Origin: JALZKA01 sp963753385
GTDB lineage: Bacteria; Actinomycetota; Thermoleophilia; Solirubrobacterales; 70-9
NCBI GenBank assembly: GCA_963753385.1
Contig: CAVWCC010000005.1
Coordinates: 372,001 to 436,000, forward strand
Length of the DNA stretch: 64,000 nt
Reading direction: 5' to 3'
Part shown: positions 28,997 to 38,066 of the stretch, in pieces
How positions within the stretch are numbered: position 1 is the first letter of the stretch
Layout of the letters: each line of letters begins with the position of its first letter
Notes under the pieces: generated by a model
Database searches by the model: none
Seen by the model: the letters and a program-made list of their open reading frames with translations, nothing else
Told to the model about the DNA's origin: nothing
Made by a program: the position numbers and the translations under genes

Positions 28997-29851
28997 CTAT
29001 CCCTTGACGGCTCCCGCGGTCAGACCGGCGACGATCCGGCGCTGGAAGATCAGTACGAAGATGATGATTGGAATGGTGACCAGCGAGGCCGCCGCGGCGA
29101 TGTTGCCGTTCGGCGCCGTGAACTGCGACTCGCCGGTGAAGAACGCCAGCGCCGCGGGCACCGTTCGCGAGGCGTCCGATGAAGTCAGCGAGATCGCGAA
29201 CAGGAAGTCGTTCCAACAGAAGATGAAGACCAGGATCGCCGCGGTGAACACCCCCGGGGCAGCGAGCGGGATGATCACTTTGCGGAATGCCTGGAACGGC
29301 GTCGCCCCGTCGACCTGCGCCGCCTGCTCGAGGTCCCAGGGGATCTCCCGGAAGAACGCGACGAGCGTGTAGATCGCGAGCGGGAGCGCGAACGTGAGAT
29401 AGGGGATGATCAGCCCCGGATAGGTGTCGTAGAGGCCCAGCGTCCGCCACATGTCGAACAGCGGCCCCACCGTCGAGATCGCTGGGAACATCGCGATCGC
29501 CAGGGCGCCGGCCAGGATCACGGCCTTGCCGGGGAAGTCGAGGCGGGCGATCGCGTAGGCGGCGAACGCCGCGAGCACGATCGCGATCGAGGTGGCGATG
29601 GTTGCGATCAGGATCGAGTTGATCAGCGGCGCGATGAACGGGCTCTCCGAGATCCCGCCCTCGAACAGCGCCTCGTAGTTTTCGAACGTCCACTCCTGCG
29701 GGAAGAAGCTCTTGTCGCCGATCGTCGCCGGCGTCTTGAACGAAAGCGAAACGATCCAGATCACCGGGATCAGCGCGAACAGCAGGATCAGGACCATCCC
29801 GATCGACCACAGCGTGTACTCCCGGGCACCGCGCTGTTCCATCAGGAACAC
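28997..29851 (-). CDS. Carbohydrate ABC transporter permease (MalG type)
   Basis: A 284-residue inner permease of the CUT1 family with six membrane helices. The EAA loop is DLEQAAQVDGATPFQAFRKV near residue 188, followed by IIPLAAPGVFTAAILVFIF. The C-terminus QRRIVAGLTAGAVKG is the classical ending of MalG-type permeases. It lies 14 bases upstream of the ATPase gene and 46 bases downstream of the other permease. The intact frame and normal length suggest it is functional. Confidence 0.95.
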   Translation of the reverse strand: MFLMEQRGAREYTLWSIGMVLILLFALIPVIWIVSLSFKTPATIGDKSFFPQEWTFENYEALFEGGISESPFIAPLINSILIATIATSIAIVLAAFAAYAIARLDFPGKAVILAGALAIAMFPAISTVGPLFDMWRTLGLYDTYPGLIIPYLTFALPLAIYTLVAFFREIPWDLEQAAQVDGATPFQAFRKVIIPLAAPGVFTAAILVFIFCWNDFLFAISLTSSDASRTVPAALAFFTGESQFTAPNGNIAAAASLVTIPIIIFVLIFQRRIVAGLTAGAVKG

Positions 29852-29897
29852 TCCCCTAGCGGGGGGCCAAATCTGCTTTCGCGACAGAAGTCGCTCA

Positions 29898-30815
29898 TCA
29901 GGTACCTGGCCTCCCCTCCGACATCCGGACGCCCAAGCCCTTGATGAACAGGAACGCGATCAGGAACACGCTGAAGAAGATCAGCACCGAAACGGCCGAG
30001 CCGAGCCCCAGGTTCAGGCGTTCGATCAGCTGGTTGTAGCCCAGGATGGAGACCGATTCGGTGTCCTGCGCACCCCCGGTCATGATGAAGATCGTGTCGA
30101 AGACGCGGAATGCGTCGAGCGTCCGGAACAGGAGCGCCACCAGGATCGCCGGCTTCATCAGCGGGATGGTGATCTTCCAGAACCGCTGCCAGGCCGAGGC
30201 GCCGTCCACCTTCGCAGCCTCGTAGAGGCCGTCGTCGATCGTCACTAGCCCGGCCAGCAGGAGCAGCGCCATGAACGGTGTGGTCTTCCAGACCTCGGCC
30301 ATGATGATCACGGCGAACGAGCTGAAGCGATCGCCGAACCAGGCCTTGTCGTCGGCGATCAGCGGCAGGTTGTTGACGAATCCGGTATCGGGCGAGAACG
30401 CGAACTGCCAGGCGAACGCCGCGACGACCGTGACGATCCCGTACGGGATCAGGACCGAGGTGCGAAGCACGCCCCGCCCGAAGATCGCCCGGTGCATCGC
30501 GAGCGCGATCAGCATGCCGAGCGTAAGCTCGATAGCGACCGAGATGACGGTGACGAACAGGGTGTTGAAGACGTCCTGCCACCACAGCGACGAGGTCAGC
30601 ACCGTCTCGTAGTTGGAGAGGCCAACGAACCCACCCTCATCGGGGAAGCGCAGGTCGAGCTCCTGGAGCGAGAGGACGATCGCGTAGATGATCGGATACG
30701 CCGTGACGAGGAGCATCGCTACCACCGCCGGCGCGCAGAGCAACCAGCCCAGCCGGTGCTCGGACCGGGTGCGCTCGCTCGTCCCGCCCGGCTTCTTGAT
30801 CGTGGTGGCCTCCAT
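29898..30815 (-). CDS. Carbohydrate ABC transporter permease (MalF type)
   Basis: The partner permease, 305 residues, with six membrane helices after an N-terminal cytoplasmic stretch (KKPGGTSERTRSEHRLGW). Its EAA loop reads GLYEAAKVDGASAWQRFWKI near residue 198, followed by TIPLMKPAILVALLFRTLDA. ATG 30815 overlaps the stop of the binding-protein gene by one base (TGATG), indicating a tight operon. The size and motif order match MalF/UgpA-type subunits. Confidence 0.95.
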   Translation of the reverse strand: MEATTIKKPGGTSERTRSEHRLGWLLCAPAVVAMLLVTAYPIIYAIVLSLQELDLRFPDEGGFVGLSNYETVLTSSLWWQDVFNTLFVTVISVAIELTLGMLIALAMHRAIFGRGVLRTSVLIPYGIVTVVAAFAWQFAFSPDTGFVNNLPLIADDKAWFGDRFSSFAVIIMAEVWKTTPFMALLLLAGLVTIDDGLYEAAKVDGASAWQRFWKITIPLMKPAILVALLFRTLDAFRVFDTIFIMTGGAQDTESVSILGYNQLIERLNLGLGSAVSVLIFFSVFLIAFLFIKGLGVRMSEGRPGT

Positions 30816-32095
30816 CAGAGAAGCCCTTCCCGGTTCACGGCCTGCTGGACCTTGTCAAGCAGCTCGTCGTAGGCAGCGGTCACGTCCTCCGGCGCGATGT
30901 CGCCGATCGGGTGCAGGGCCCGCTGCATCGCCAGCGAGAGGTCGGTGTAGGCCGGCGTCAGCGGCCGGGGCGCGGCATCGTCGATCGACTCTTTGATCAC
31001 ATCCGCGAAACCCGGATACGCCTTCTCGATCTCCGGCGTCGCGTAGAGGGACTCGGTGACCGGCGGCAGGCCGCCCAGGGTTGCCGCGATCACCTGGTTC
31101 GCGGGCTGGACCAGGCAGGTGATCGCGTCGAAGGTCAGGTCGGGGTGCGCGGAGAACGCCGAAACCCCGAGGTTGATGCCGCCGAGCGGAGGCCGCGACG
31201 GCTCGCCTTCCACGACCGCCGGGTACTTCGTGGCGGCGATCTGCTCGAAGACGTCCGGAGCGTTCTCCGCCGCGCTCGGATAGACGAACGGATAGTTGAT
31301 CATGAAGCTCGCCTCGCCGGCCTCGAAGCCGAGGCGGGCGGTGTCCTCGGTGGAGGTGTCGACGTTCGGCGGCGCCACCGGAGAGCCGGCGAACTCGGCC
31401 ATCGTCGCGATCGCCTCCTCGGTCGGCCCCTGCTCCAGGTCGACCTCGGTCGGCCCCGAGAGGACCTGGGTCCCCGCGGATTCGATCATGGCGTTGATCC
31501 AGACGGTGAAGCCCTCGTATCGGTTCGCCTGCACCTGGATCTGTCCCTCGGCCGGGCCGATCTCGAGGGCCTGTTCGAGCATCTCAGCCCAGGTGGTGGG
31601 CGGCTCGGGCACGCGATCCTTGCGGTACCAGAGGAGCTGGGTGTTGGAGGTGAACGGGGCGGCGTAGAGCTCGCCCTCGAATGAAGCCGACTCAACCACG
31701 CTTGGGAAGACGCCGTCGGTGACCTCCGACTTCTCGGGTTCCTCCCAGGGCAGGAGCCAACCCGCGTTCGCGAACTCGGCCGTCCAGATGACGTCCATGC
31801 CGATGATGTCGATCGAGTCGTCCTCCGCGCCCAGACGCCGCACCAGCTGCTCGCGCTGGGCGTCGGCCTGCGCGGGCAGGAACTCGAACGAGATCGTGTA
31901 CTCGCCGTTGGACGCCTTGCTGCATTCGTCGGCCGCCTGCAGGTAGGCGCCGCTGGGCTCGTTGAAGATGAAGAACGAGATCTCCGTACCGGAGCCTGCG
32001 GAGTCGTCGGAGCCGGTACAGGAGGTGAGAGCCAGCCCCGCCAACAGGGCGAGCAAGGCGATCGGGACCCCCCTTCGGGCACCACGCGAGCGCAT
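30815..32095 (-). CDS. Extracellular sugar-binding lipoprotein (CUT1 family)
   Basis: The substrate-binding protein of the importer, 426 residues. ATG 32095 is preceded by GGAGGAG. The signal ends in the lipobox ALTSC followed by TGSDDSAGSG, so it is a membrane-anchored lipoprotein. The body shows family-1 binding-protein phrases such as IDIIGMDVIWTAEFANAGWL and APFTSNTQLLWYRKDRVPEP. The sugar is not evident; the upstream GH13 alpha-glucosidase suggests an alpha-glucoside such as maltose or trehalose, which is an inference. Confidence 0.93.
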   Translation of the reverse strand: MRSRGARRGVPIALLALLAGLALTSCTGSDDSAGSGTEISFFIFNEPSGAYLQAADECSKASNGEYTISFEFLPAQADAQREQLVRRLGAEDDSIDIIGMDVIWTAEFANAGWLLPWEEPEKSEVTDGVFPSVVESASFEGELYAAPFTSNTQLLWYRKDRVPEPPTTWAEMLEQALEIGPAEGQIQVQANRYEGFTVWINAMIESAGTQVLSGPTEVDLEQGPTEEAIATMAEFAGSPVAPPNVDTSTEDTARLGFEAGEASFMINYPFVYPSAAENAPDVFEQIAATKYPAVVEGEPSRPPLGGINLGVSAFSAHPDLTFDAITCLVQPANQVIAATLGGLPPVTESLYATPEIEKAYPGFADVIKESIDDAAPRPLTPAYTDLSLAMQRALHPIGDIAPEDVTAAYDELLDKVQQAVNREGLL

Positions 32096-32163
32096 GCTCT
32101 CCTCCTTCCGGGTCACCTTATACCCCCGGAACGAGCGCCCGCAAACCACGCTCGGACGTTTGT

Positions 32164-33606
32164 CTATTCGTGCAAGACCACTGCCGCGCCAGGCGGCAGC
32201 TTGCCGTCGGCCGTTGCCCCCGGCGTGGTCTCGATCCGCGGCGTTCCCGGAGGCAGCGGCGCGGGGGCAGCACCCAGGTTGAGGGCGACCGTGTGCGCAC
32301 CGCGCCGGAACGCGACGACTCCGGACGCGGCGTCCACCAGCTCGAAATCGCTGCCGAGCTCGCGCCGGAGCGCGATCAGGTCGCGGTGGAGCTCCAGCAG
32401 TGATCCCTTCCGCCCACGCTGGCCTGCGACGCTGCGCTCCTCGGGGTCGGTCAGCTCGAGCCAGGGCTCGCCCTCGGTGAAGCCGCCGAGCGGCTCGGGC
32501 TCCCATTGCATCGGGTGGCGGTGGGGGTCGCGGCCGGCTCGGTCGACCGGGGGGTCGGCGCCGGCGCCGTCGACCATGCCGATCTCATCGCCCTGGTAGA
32601 GGAACGCGGCACCGGGCAGCGTCAGCAGCAGCACGGCGGCGAGCGCCGCGCGGGCTTCCCCCACGCGGGTCGCGACCCTGGGGAAGTCGTGGTTCGAGAG
32701 CACCCACGCGATGCGCTCGAGTTCCGCGCTCGAGGCGATCACGTCGCGAACGCGCCCGGCGTCGAACGGGCCGTGGGGGAGCTCGAACGCGAACACCATG
32801 TCGAGGTGCTCGAGGTAGGGCCGTAGCTCTGGGACCCGCAGGTAGACCTCGCCGACCAGGAACACGTCGCCGGCCGCCTCACGCAACGCCGCAAGCGCGA
32901 GGCCGACCTCGGGGTCGTTCACCGAGTACCGGTGGTCGAGCGCCGTGTACTCGGCGGGCGCCGGGAACGGGGACGGCTCGGTCGCGGGCGGATCGTCGCG
33001 CAGCCGCGCATCCTTCATCACCCGGTCGATCGCGTCGACCCGAAAGCCGTCGACGCCGCGCTCGGTCCAGAACCGCACGATCCGCCCGAACTCGGCGCGG
33101 ACCTCGGGGTTGCGCCAGTTCAGGTCGGGCTGCTCGGGATAGAAGGAGTGCAGGTACCAGCGGCCCGTGCGCTCGTCATGGCTCCAGGCGGCGCCCCCGA
33201 AGCTCGCGACCCAGTTGTTCTGAGGCCCGTCGTCGGACCAGAAGTACCAGTCTGGATGCTCCCGGAACCAGGGATGCTCGATCGAGGTGTGGGACGGCAC
33301 GAGGTCGAGGAGCACCCGGATTCCCAATCCATGAGCGCGCGCGATCAGCGCGTCGAGATCGGCGAGGGTGCCGTACTCGGGGGCGACCGCGGTGTAGTCG
33401 GCGACGTCGTAGCCCATGTCGGCGAGGGGCGACGGGTAGATGGGCGAGAGCCAGACCGCGTCCACCCCGAGCCAGGCGAGGTGATCGAGGCGCCGGGTGA
33501 TCCCCGCCAGGTCGCCGATGCCGTCGCCGTCCGAGTCCTGGAACGAGCGCGGGTAGACCTGGTAGACGACGGCGTCCGCCCACCACGGCTGTGGGCCGGC
33601 GCTCAC
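32164..33606 (-). CDS. GH13 alpha-glucosidase-type glycosidase
   Basis: A cytoplasmic GH13 (alpha-amylase superfamily) enzyme of 480 residues, probably cleaving imported alpha-glucosides. The four conserved regions are visible: LLDLVPSHTSIEHPWF, GVDGFRVDAIDRVMKDA with the nucleophile Asp, VFLVGEVYLRVPELRP with the acid/base Glu, and WVLSNHDFPRVATRVG with the third Asp. No signal peptide is present. It starts at GTG 33606, overlapping the tetR stop as GTGA. It is 68 bases before the sugar-binding protein gene, so import and cleavage are probably co-expressed. Confidence 0.92.
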   Translation of the reverse strand: MSAGPQPWWADAVVYQVYPRSFQDSDGDGIGDLAGITRRLDHLAWLGVDAVWLSPIYPSPLADMGYDVADYTAVAPEYGTLADLDALIARAHGLGIRVLLDLVPSHTSIEHPWFREHPDWYFWSDDGPQNNWVASFGGAAWSHDERTGRWYLHSFYPEQPDLNWRNPEVRAEFGRIVRFWTERGVDGFRVDAIDRVMKDARLRDDPPATEPSPFPAPAEYTALDHRYSVNDPEVGLALAALREAAGDVFLVGEVYLRVPELRPYLEHLDMVFAFELPHGPFDAGRVRDVIASSAELERIAWVLSNHDFPRVATRVGEARAALAAVLLLTLPGAAFLYQGDEIGMVDGAGADPPVDRAGRDPHRHPMQWEPEPLGGFTEGEPWLELTDPEERSVAGQRGRKGSLLELHRDLIALRRELGSDFELVDAASGVVAFRRGAHTVALNLGAAPAPLPPGTPRIETTPGATADGKLPPGAAVVLHE

Positions 33607-34244
33607 CGGTTGCGCGCGAGCGCCACGGCGGTCTCGCCGGTGGCGACGAACAGGTCGGTGCAGTCCTCGATCAGCCGCTCCCGCGAGGTCCCGAGGCTTC
33701 CCCCGAGCCAGGCCATGAGCGCCTCGGCGAGGCCGCCCACCAGCACCAGGCTCGTCAACTCGATCAGCTCGTCGCCGCCGGTCGGCAACCCGTAGAAGTC
33801 TCGCGCCTGGTCGCCGAGGAGCGCCGCGAAGGCGCTGATCGACTCGTAGCGGCGGCGCACGAGCGCCTCGCTGCCCATCGCCTCGACGAACGCGACGCGG
33901 CCCTTGCGGGGGTCGTCGGTCATCAGCTCGACGAACGCCCCGATCGCGGCGCGCGTGCGGGCGCGGGCTTCGCGGGGGGCGGCGGAGATCGTGGCCAGGA
34001 TCGCCTCGGTCGCCTCATCCGTGATCCGGTCGAAGACCGCGAGCAGCAGCGCCTCGCGGTCGTCGAAGCTCTCGTAGAAGTAGCGCTCGGTGAGCCCGGC
34101 CTTGGCGCAGACCGCGGTCATTGTCGTTCCCGACCACCCGGCCGTTCCGAGCAGCTCGAGGCCCGCGTCGAGGAGCTGCTCGCGGCGCTTCGCGCGACGG
34201 TCGTCGGCGCTGACTCCTCCGTAGATGCGGGTTCCCGCTTCCAC
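33603..34244 (-). CDS. TetR-family transcriptional regulator
   Basis: A 213-residue TetR-type repressor. The N-terminal HTH runs RAKRREQLLDAGLELLGTAG and SGTTMTAVCAKAGLTERYFY (about residues 16-60). The rest is the helical ligand/dimer domain. GTG 34244 is chosen because the frame continues open into the divergent gene. Two inverted repeats lie in the 60-base gap to the MpaB gene, and both could be its operators. It also leads the sugar operon, overlapping the GH13 start, so it might control both directions. Confidence 0.88.
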   Translation of the reverse strand: MEAGTRIYGGVSADDRRAKRREQLLDAGLELLGTAGWSGTTMTAVCAKAGLTERYFYESFDDREALLLAVFDRITDEATEAILATISAAPREARARTRAAIGAFVELMTDDPRKGRVAFVEAMGSEALVRRRYESISAFAALLGDQARDFYGLPTGGDELIELTSLVLVGGLAEALMAWLGGSLGTSRERLIEDCTDLFVATGETAVALARNR

Positions 34245-34254
34245 AGAGCCAGTC

Positions 34255-34272
34255 TGACAGAGCGGCCTGTCA
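34255..34272. promoter_or_regulatory. Operator-like inverted repeat 1
   Basis: TGACA-gagcggcc-TGTCA lies 11 bases upstream of the tetR start. With the second repeat it shares the TGACA/TGTCA half-site, as expected for a pair of TetR operators. Confidence 0.6.
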
Positions 34273-34282
34273 ATCAGGTAGT

Positions 34283-34306
34283 ATCTGACCAGAGGCGCTG
34301 TCAGAT
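34283..34306. promoter_or_regulatory. Operator-like inverted repeat 2
   Basis: ATCTGAC-cagaggcgct-GTCAGAT has perfect 7-bp arms. The right arm overlaps the ATG of the MpaB gene (34305), so a bound repressor would block both transcription and start-site access. Confidence 0.6.
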
Positions 34307-35204
34307 GGGCTACTTCCCTCCCGGTTCTGTCCTTCGCAGGGTGCACCACGAGCGCATCGTGGGGCTGATGTACGGCCAGCGCGCGCTCGCGATCGGCGCG
34401 CTCGATCCGCGCAACTTCGTCGGCACCCGCACCCACACGCGCTACGCCGAGCGTCCCTTCCACCGCCTCGCCACCACGGGCAAGATGTTCGAGGAGATCT
34501 TCTTCGGCACCAGGGCCGACGCCGACCGGGTCCTCGCCGCCGTTCGCCGGATGCACTCGACGGTCAAGGGCGAGCTGCCCGAGGGCGCAGGACGGATGCC
34601 TGCGGGTACGCCCTACTCCGCCTTCGACCCCGAGCTGATGCTGTGGACGATCGCCCCGGCCGCGGACTCGGCCGTCTACTTCTACGAGCTCTTCGTCCGC
34701 GAGCTGTCCGAGGGCGAGCGCAACGCGTTCTGGGCCGACTACGTCCGGTTCGGCGAGCTGTTCGGGATGCCCGCTAGCGTGGCGCCGGGGTCGTGGGCCG
34801 AGTTCCGCGAGTACGTGGACGGAAAGATCAACGGCCCCGATGCCCACCTCACCGACGAGGCGCGGTTTACGGGCTCCGCCGTGATGTTCGAGATCCCGAC
34901 GGCACGCTCGAGGTGGCCCGCGATGCGGGTCCACAACGTGGTGATGAAGGCCTCGCTGCCCGAGAGGGCCCGCGAGCACTATCGGTTGCGCCTCACGTCG
35001 GCCGACGCTGCTGCGGCGCGTGCGGCCGTGGCCGCGGCGCGAGCGATGCGGCCGCTGACGCCGCGCTCGGTCCTGCGCGGCCGCTGCACGAAGTACTTCG
35101 ACGACGTCGACGCCGCGGAGCGCAGGATGCTCGCCCGTGGGAAGACCGCGCCCGGCTCGCTCCCGCGGCTCGAGGCCGCGATGTCAGCCCAGCGCGACGC
35201 CTGA
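34305..35204 (+). CDS. MpaB-family (DUF2236) oxygenase-like protein
   Basis: A 299-residue member of the DUF2236/MpaB family, which includes rubber oxygenase Lcp and mycophenolic-acid-pathway enzymes. Family-type text includes RRVHHERIVGLMYGQRALAI, TRYAERPFHRLATTGKMFEE and ELMLWTIAPAADSAVYFYEL. Candidate haem-ligand histidines are in VHHERI and in RMHSTVKG. The substrate is unknown. ATG 34305 overlaps a TetR-type operator, so control by the divergent regulator is likely. Its end overlaps a small minus-strand gene by about 20 bases. Confidence 0.82.
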   Translation: MGYFPPGSVLRRVHHERIVGLMYGQRALAIGALDPRNFVGTRTHTRYAERPFHRLATTGKMFEEIFFGTRADADRVLAAVRRMHSTVKGELPEGAGRMPAGTPYSAFDPELMLWTIAPAADSAVYFYELFVRELSEGERNAFWADYVRFGELFGMPASVAPGSWAEFREYVDGKINGPDAHLTDEARFTGSAVMFEIPTARSRWPAMRVHNVVMKASLPERAREHYRLRLTSADAAAARAAVAAARAMRPLTPRSVLRGRCTKYFDDVDAAERRMLARGKTAPGSLPRLEAAMSAQRDA

Positions 35205-35366
35205 GGCGACCAGCGCGGCGAGCATCAGCACCGCCGTCGCGATCCTGCGGCCCCGCTCGGGGAGCTTGTGGCCGAGCCAGGCGCGGGCGCCACTCGCGGT
35301 GCCCACCGAGGCCGCCGCAACCGCTGCACACTGAATGCACATCGCATCCCCAGGGTACCGCTGCAT
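35184..35366 (-). CDS. Small Cys-containing membrane protein
   Basis: A 60-residue product with an internal ATG at 35342 (MCIQCAAVAAASVGTASG). It has a CxxC pair at the front, an Ala-rich helix, a basic centre (LGHKLPERGRR) and a C-terminal hydrophobic helix. I do not know its function. The compact CxxC plus two helices looks like a real small membrane protein rather than chance coding. It overlaps the end of the MpaB gene and is divergent from the metallophosphoesterase gene 13 bases away. Confidence 0.5.
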   Translation of the reverse strand: MQRYPGDAMCIQCAAVAAASVGTASGARAWLGHKLPERGRRIATAVLMLAALVASGVALG

Positions 35367-35379
35367 AGGATCGGCGCCG

Positions 35380-35976
35380 ATGCGACTGCTCGCCTTCAGC
35401 GACCTCCACCGCGACCTCAGCCGGGCCGCGAGCCTCGTCGAGCGCAGCGACGAGGCCGACGTCGTGATCGGCGCCGGCGACTTCGCCTCAGTTCACGAGG
35501 GGCTCGAGGAGATGATCGGCGCCCTCGCCGCCATCGACACACCGACCGTGCTTGTTCCTGGGAACAACGAGACCGCGGACGCGCTCCGTGAGGCCGCGTC
35601 GGCATGGCCCGCCGCGACCGTGCTGCACGGCGACGGCGCGGAGGTCGAGGGGCGCACGTTCTTCGGCCTCGGCGCCGGGATTCCGATCACGCCCTGGGAC
35701 TGGAGCTTCGACCTGTCGGACGAGGAGGCCACCGCGGCGCTCGCGGACTGCCCGGCCGGCGCCGTCCTGGTCCTGCACTCACCGCCGCTCGGCCACTGCG
35801 ACCAGTCGAGCGCGGGCGACCACCTCGGGAGCCCCGCCCTGGCGGCGGCGATCGAGCGCATCCGGCCCCCGCTGGCGGTCTGCGGCCACATCCACGAGAG
35901 CTGGGGCGAGCGCTCGCGGATCGGCGAAACCGAGGTCGCGAATCTCGGTCCCGACGGCGCGTTCTTCGAGGTCTGA
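35380..35976 (+). CDS. Calcineurin-like metallophosphoesterase
   Basis: A 198-residue phosphodiesterase/phosphatase with the full set of metallophosphoesterase motifs. They are AFSDLHRDL at the N-terminus, VIGAGDFASV near residue 32, LVPGNNETAD near residue 59, LVLHSPPLGHCD near residue 130 and CGHIHESWGE near residue 168. Two metals should bind between these ligands. ATG 35380 is preferred over ATG 35335 because the fold begins there. The substrate is unknown. It is 18 bases upstream of the GlsB-type gene. Confidence 0.88.
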   Translation: MRLLAFSDLHRDLSRAASLVERSDEADVVIGAGDFASVHEGLEEMIGALAAIDTPTVLVPGNNETADALREAASAWPAATVLHGDGAEVEGRTFFGLGAGIPITPWDWSFDLSDEEATAALADCPAGAVLVLHSPPLGHCDQSSAGDHLGSPALAAAIERIRPPLAVCGHIHESWGERSRIGETEVANLGPDGAFFEV

Positions 35977-35994
35977 GCGGGTAGGGGCCGCGCC

Positions 35995-36251
35995 ATGGGC
36001 TTCTTCGGCTGGATCCTCCTCGGGCTGTTCGCGGGCTACCATCGCCCGAGCGCTGATCCCCGGGCGCACCGAGCCCGGCGGCTGCATCGGGACCACGGCC
36101 GTCGGCGTGCTGGGCGCGCTCCTCGGCGGATGGATCGCGACCGAGCTCGATCTCGGGCGAGATCGACGAGTTCTTCGACCTCGAGACCTGGCTGATCGCG
36201 ATCGGCGGCTCGGCCCTGTTGCTCCTGCTCTTCCGCGCGATCTCGCGCTAG
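35995..36251 (+). CDS. GlsB/YeaQ/YmgE-family stress membrane protein (frameshifted)
   Basis: A tiny membrane protein of about 84 residues of the transglycosylase-associated (GlsB/YeaQ/YmgE) family, often induced by stress. The corrected text is MGFFGWILLGLFAGTIARAL, IPGRTEPGGCIGTTAVGVLG, ALLGGWIATELDLGEIDEFF and an ending LLLLLFRAISR. The family glycine pattern and the central PGxxPGGC motif are present. Extra bases near 36037 and 36152 break the frame twice. Its TAG stop lies within CTAG, shared with the convergent gene. Confidence 0.8.
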
Positions 36252-36712
36252 GCCGGCGGCTCGCCGCTGCGCTGCACGACGAACCAGGTTCCGCCGAACT
36301 CGAAGACGTCATTGCAGAAGATCTCGCCGCGCGTGTCGTGGACGTAGAAGTACAGGGGGTGGCCGCGGTAGGTCACCTGCTTGGCGCCGCCGCGCCGTCT
36401 GACCGTGTCGACCCAGCGCTGCTTTAGGCCATCGCCTGCCTTGACGCCGCCCTTGGCCTTGAACGGCGGCCAGACCTCGGCGCACTGGCCGTAGCAGTCG
36501 CTCTTGCGTTCGTCGCGGGTGAACAGGTAGAGCGCCCGGTTGCGGGCGTCGAAGAGGACGCGCCCGTACTCGCTCTGCTGCAGCTCGAGCCGCTTCTTGG
36601 CCGCGGCCTGCGCCGGCTCGGCGCTCCAACTGTCGGAGGTGACCGCCAAGCCCGAGGCGACCACCGCGGTGACGACAACGAATGCGATCACGGCATGCCG
36701 AAACCGAACCAT
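36248..36712 (-). CDS. Secreted protein with YX4D repeats (COG4315 type)
   Basis: A 154-residue exported protein with an N-terminal signal (FRHAVIAFVVVTAVVASGLA). Two or more copies of the short lipoprotein repeat (Pfam PF03640) follow: YGRVLFDARNRALYLFTRDE and PLYFYVHDTRGEI. A CYGQCAEVWPPF segment lies between them. The family is common in soil actinobacteria and is of unknown function, though electron-transfer or haem-related roles have been suggested. It has no lipobox, so it may be soluble or anchored by its signal. It is divergent from the MFS gene. Confidence 0.8.
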   Translation of the reverse strand: MVRFRHAVIAFVVVTAVVASGLAVTSDSWSAEPAQAAAKKRLELQQSEYGRVLFDARNRALYLFTRDERKSDCYGQCAEVWPPFKAKGGVKAGDGLKQRWVDTVRRRGGAKQVTYRGHPLYFYVHDTRGEIFCNDVFEFGGTWFVVQRSGEPPA

Positions 36713-36771
36713 CTGATGAGGAGTCGCCGCTGTGGCCGAGGCGTTACACGGCTCCTGCCATCCTGAATCGG

Positions 36772-37966
36772 ATGGCGATCTACGGGCGCATCCTTCGAGT
36801 CCCGGGCGTTGCCGTTCTGGTCCTCGCCGCCACGCTCACCCGCCTGCCCTTCGCGATCAACGGGTTGGCCGTAATCCTGTTCATGCGCGAGGCGACCGGC
36901 TCGTTCGCGACGGCCGGGCTGGTCGGCGGCGCGCTCGCGCTCGGGGCAGGCATGGGCGCGCCGTTCGCCGCCCGGCTGGTCGACCGCCATGGCGCGGCCT
37001 GGCTGCTGCCGCTCGCGGTCGTCCACGCGGGCGCGATCCTGGCGCTGTGGGGGCTCGGCGAGATCGACGCCCCCACGGTCGCGCTCGTCGCGACCGGGCT
37101 CGCCGCCGGCGCCTCGTTCCCGCCGTCGGGAGCGGTCCTCCGCGCGCGCTGGCCGAAGCTCCTGGCCGGCGACCCCGAACTGATCCACGGCGCCTACGCG
37201 TTCGACTCGGTGACGATCGAGATCTCGTTCGTCAGCGGACCGCTGATCACGGGCGCGCTCGTCGCGGTGTCAGGACCCCAGGCCGCCCTCGGGCTGTCGT
37301 CCGCGCTGGTGATTCTGGGGACGCTCCTGTTTCTCTCGCGACTGCCTGATCGCCGCCGCACAATTCCCGCGAGCGAGCACACGGCCGGCCTCGGGCCGCT
37401 TCGGAGCCCCGCGATCCGCATGATCGCGCTGACGTCGATCCCCGTGGGCTTCGGCATCGGTACGGTCGAGGTGGTGCTGCCGGCGTTCAGCGAGGAGGTA
37501 GGCGACGCGGCGCTCGCCGGGGTCCTGTTGGCGGTCTGGGCGGCGGCCAGCGGTGTCGGCGGCCTGTTCTTCGGCGCGCGCCAAGGCCGGCGCGAGCTCC
37601 TCGACACCTATCTGCGTGATCGGACTGGTCTTCCCGCTCGCCTGCCTGCCGCTGATCGCGGCGTCCTCGCCGCTCTCGATGGCGCTCCTGGTGCTGCTCG
37701 CCGGCGCTCCGATCGCGCCGCTGATCACGACACGGAACGAGTTGATCTCGCAGGTGGCACCGCAGGGGACCGAGACCGAGGCTTTCACCTGGCTGATGAC
37801 GGCACTGATCGCCGGCCTGTCGCTGGGCACTGCGATCGCCGGCGCCGTGATCGAGGCGGCGGGCTGGCAGGAAGCGGTTCTGGCCGGCGTCGCGGTCGCC
37901 CTGGCCGGCGCGGCTACCACGTTCGCCCGGCGCGGGGCGCTGCGCCCCGCCCTGGCACCGGCCTGA
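36772..37966 (+). CDS. MFS transporter (frameshifted)
   Basis: A major-facilitator carrier of about 397 residues and 12 predicted helices. The intracellular loop-2 pattern appears as AAGASFPPSGAVLRARWPKL, near residue 104. Helices such as VPGVAVLVLAATLTRLPFAI lead the N-half. The C-half continues in another frame from about 37615 (VIGLVFPLACLPLIAASSPL), where one extra base lies within TATCTGCGTGATC. ATG 36772 is chosen as start. The substrate is unknown; similar proteins are often drug or sugar exporters. Confidence 0.85.
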
Positions 37967-38066
37967 CCGGCACAAGAGCGAACCGGTTGCTGTTTCCCGC
38001 GAATATCGCGGGTTTCCGCAACCGGGAGCGCCTGACGAGGCATGGTGGGGCGCCTAGACTCGCCCG

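Noticed and set aside
33603..34979. A 458-residue TetR protein
   Set aside because: The upstream half is antisense to the MpaB gene and lacks any domain; GTG 34244 fits the HTH.
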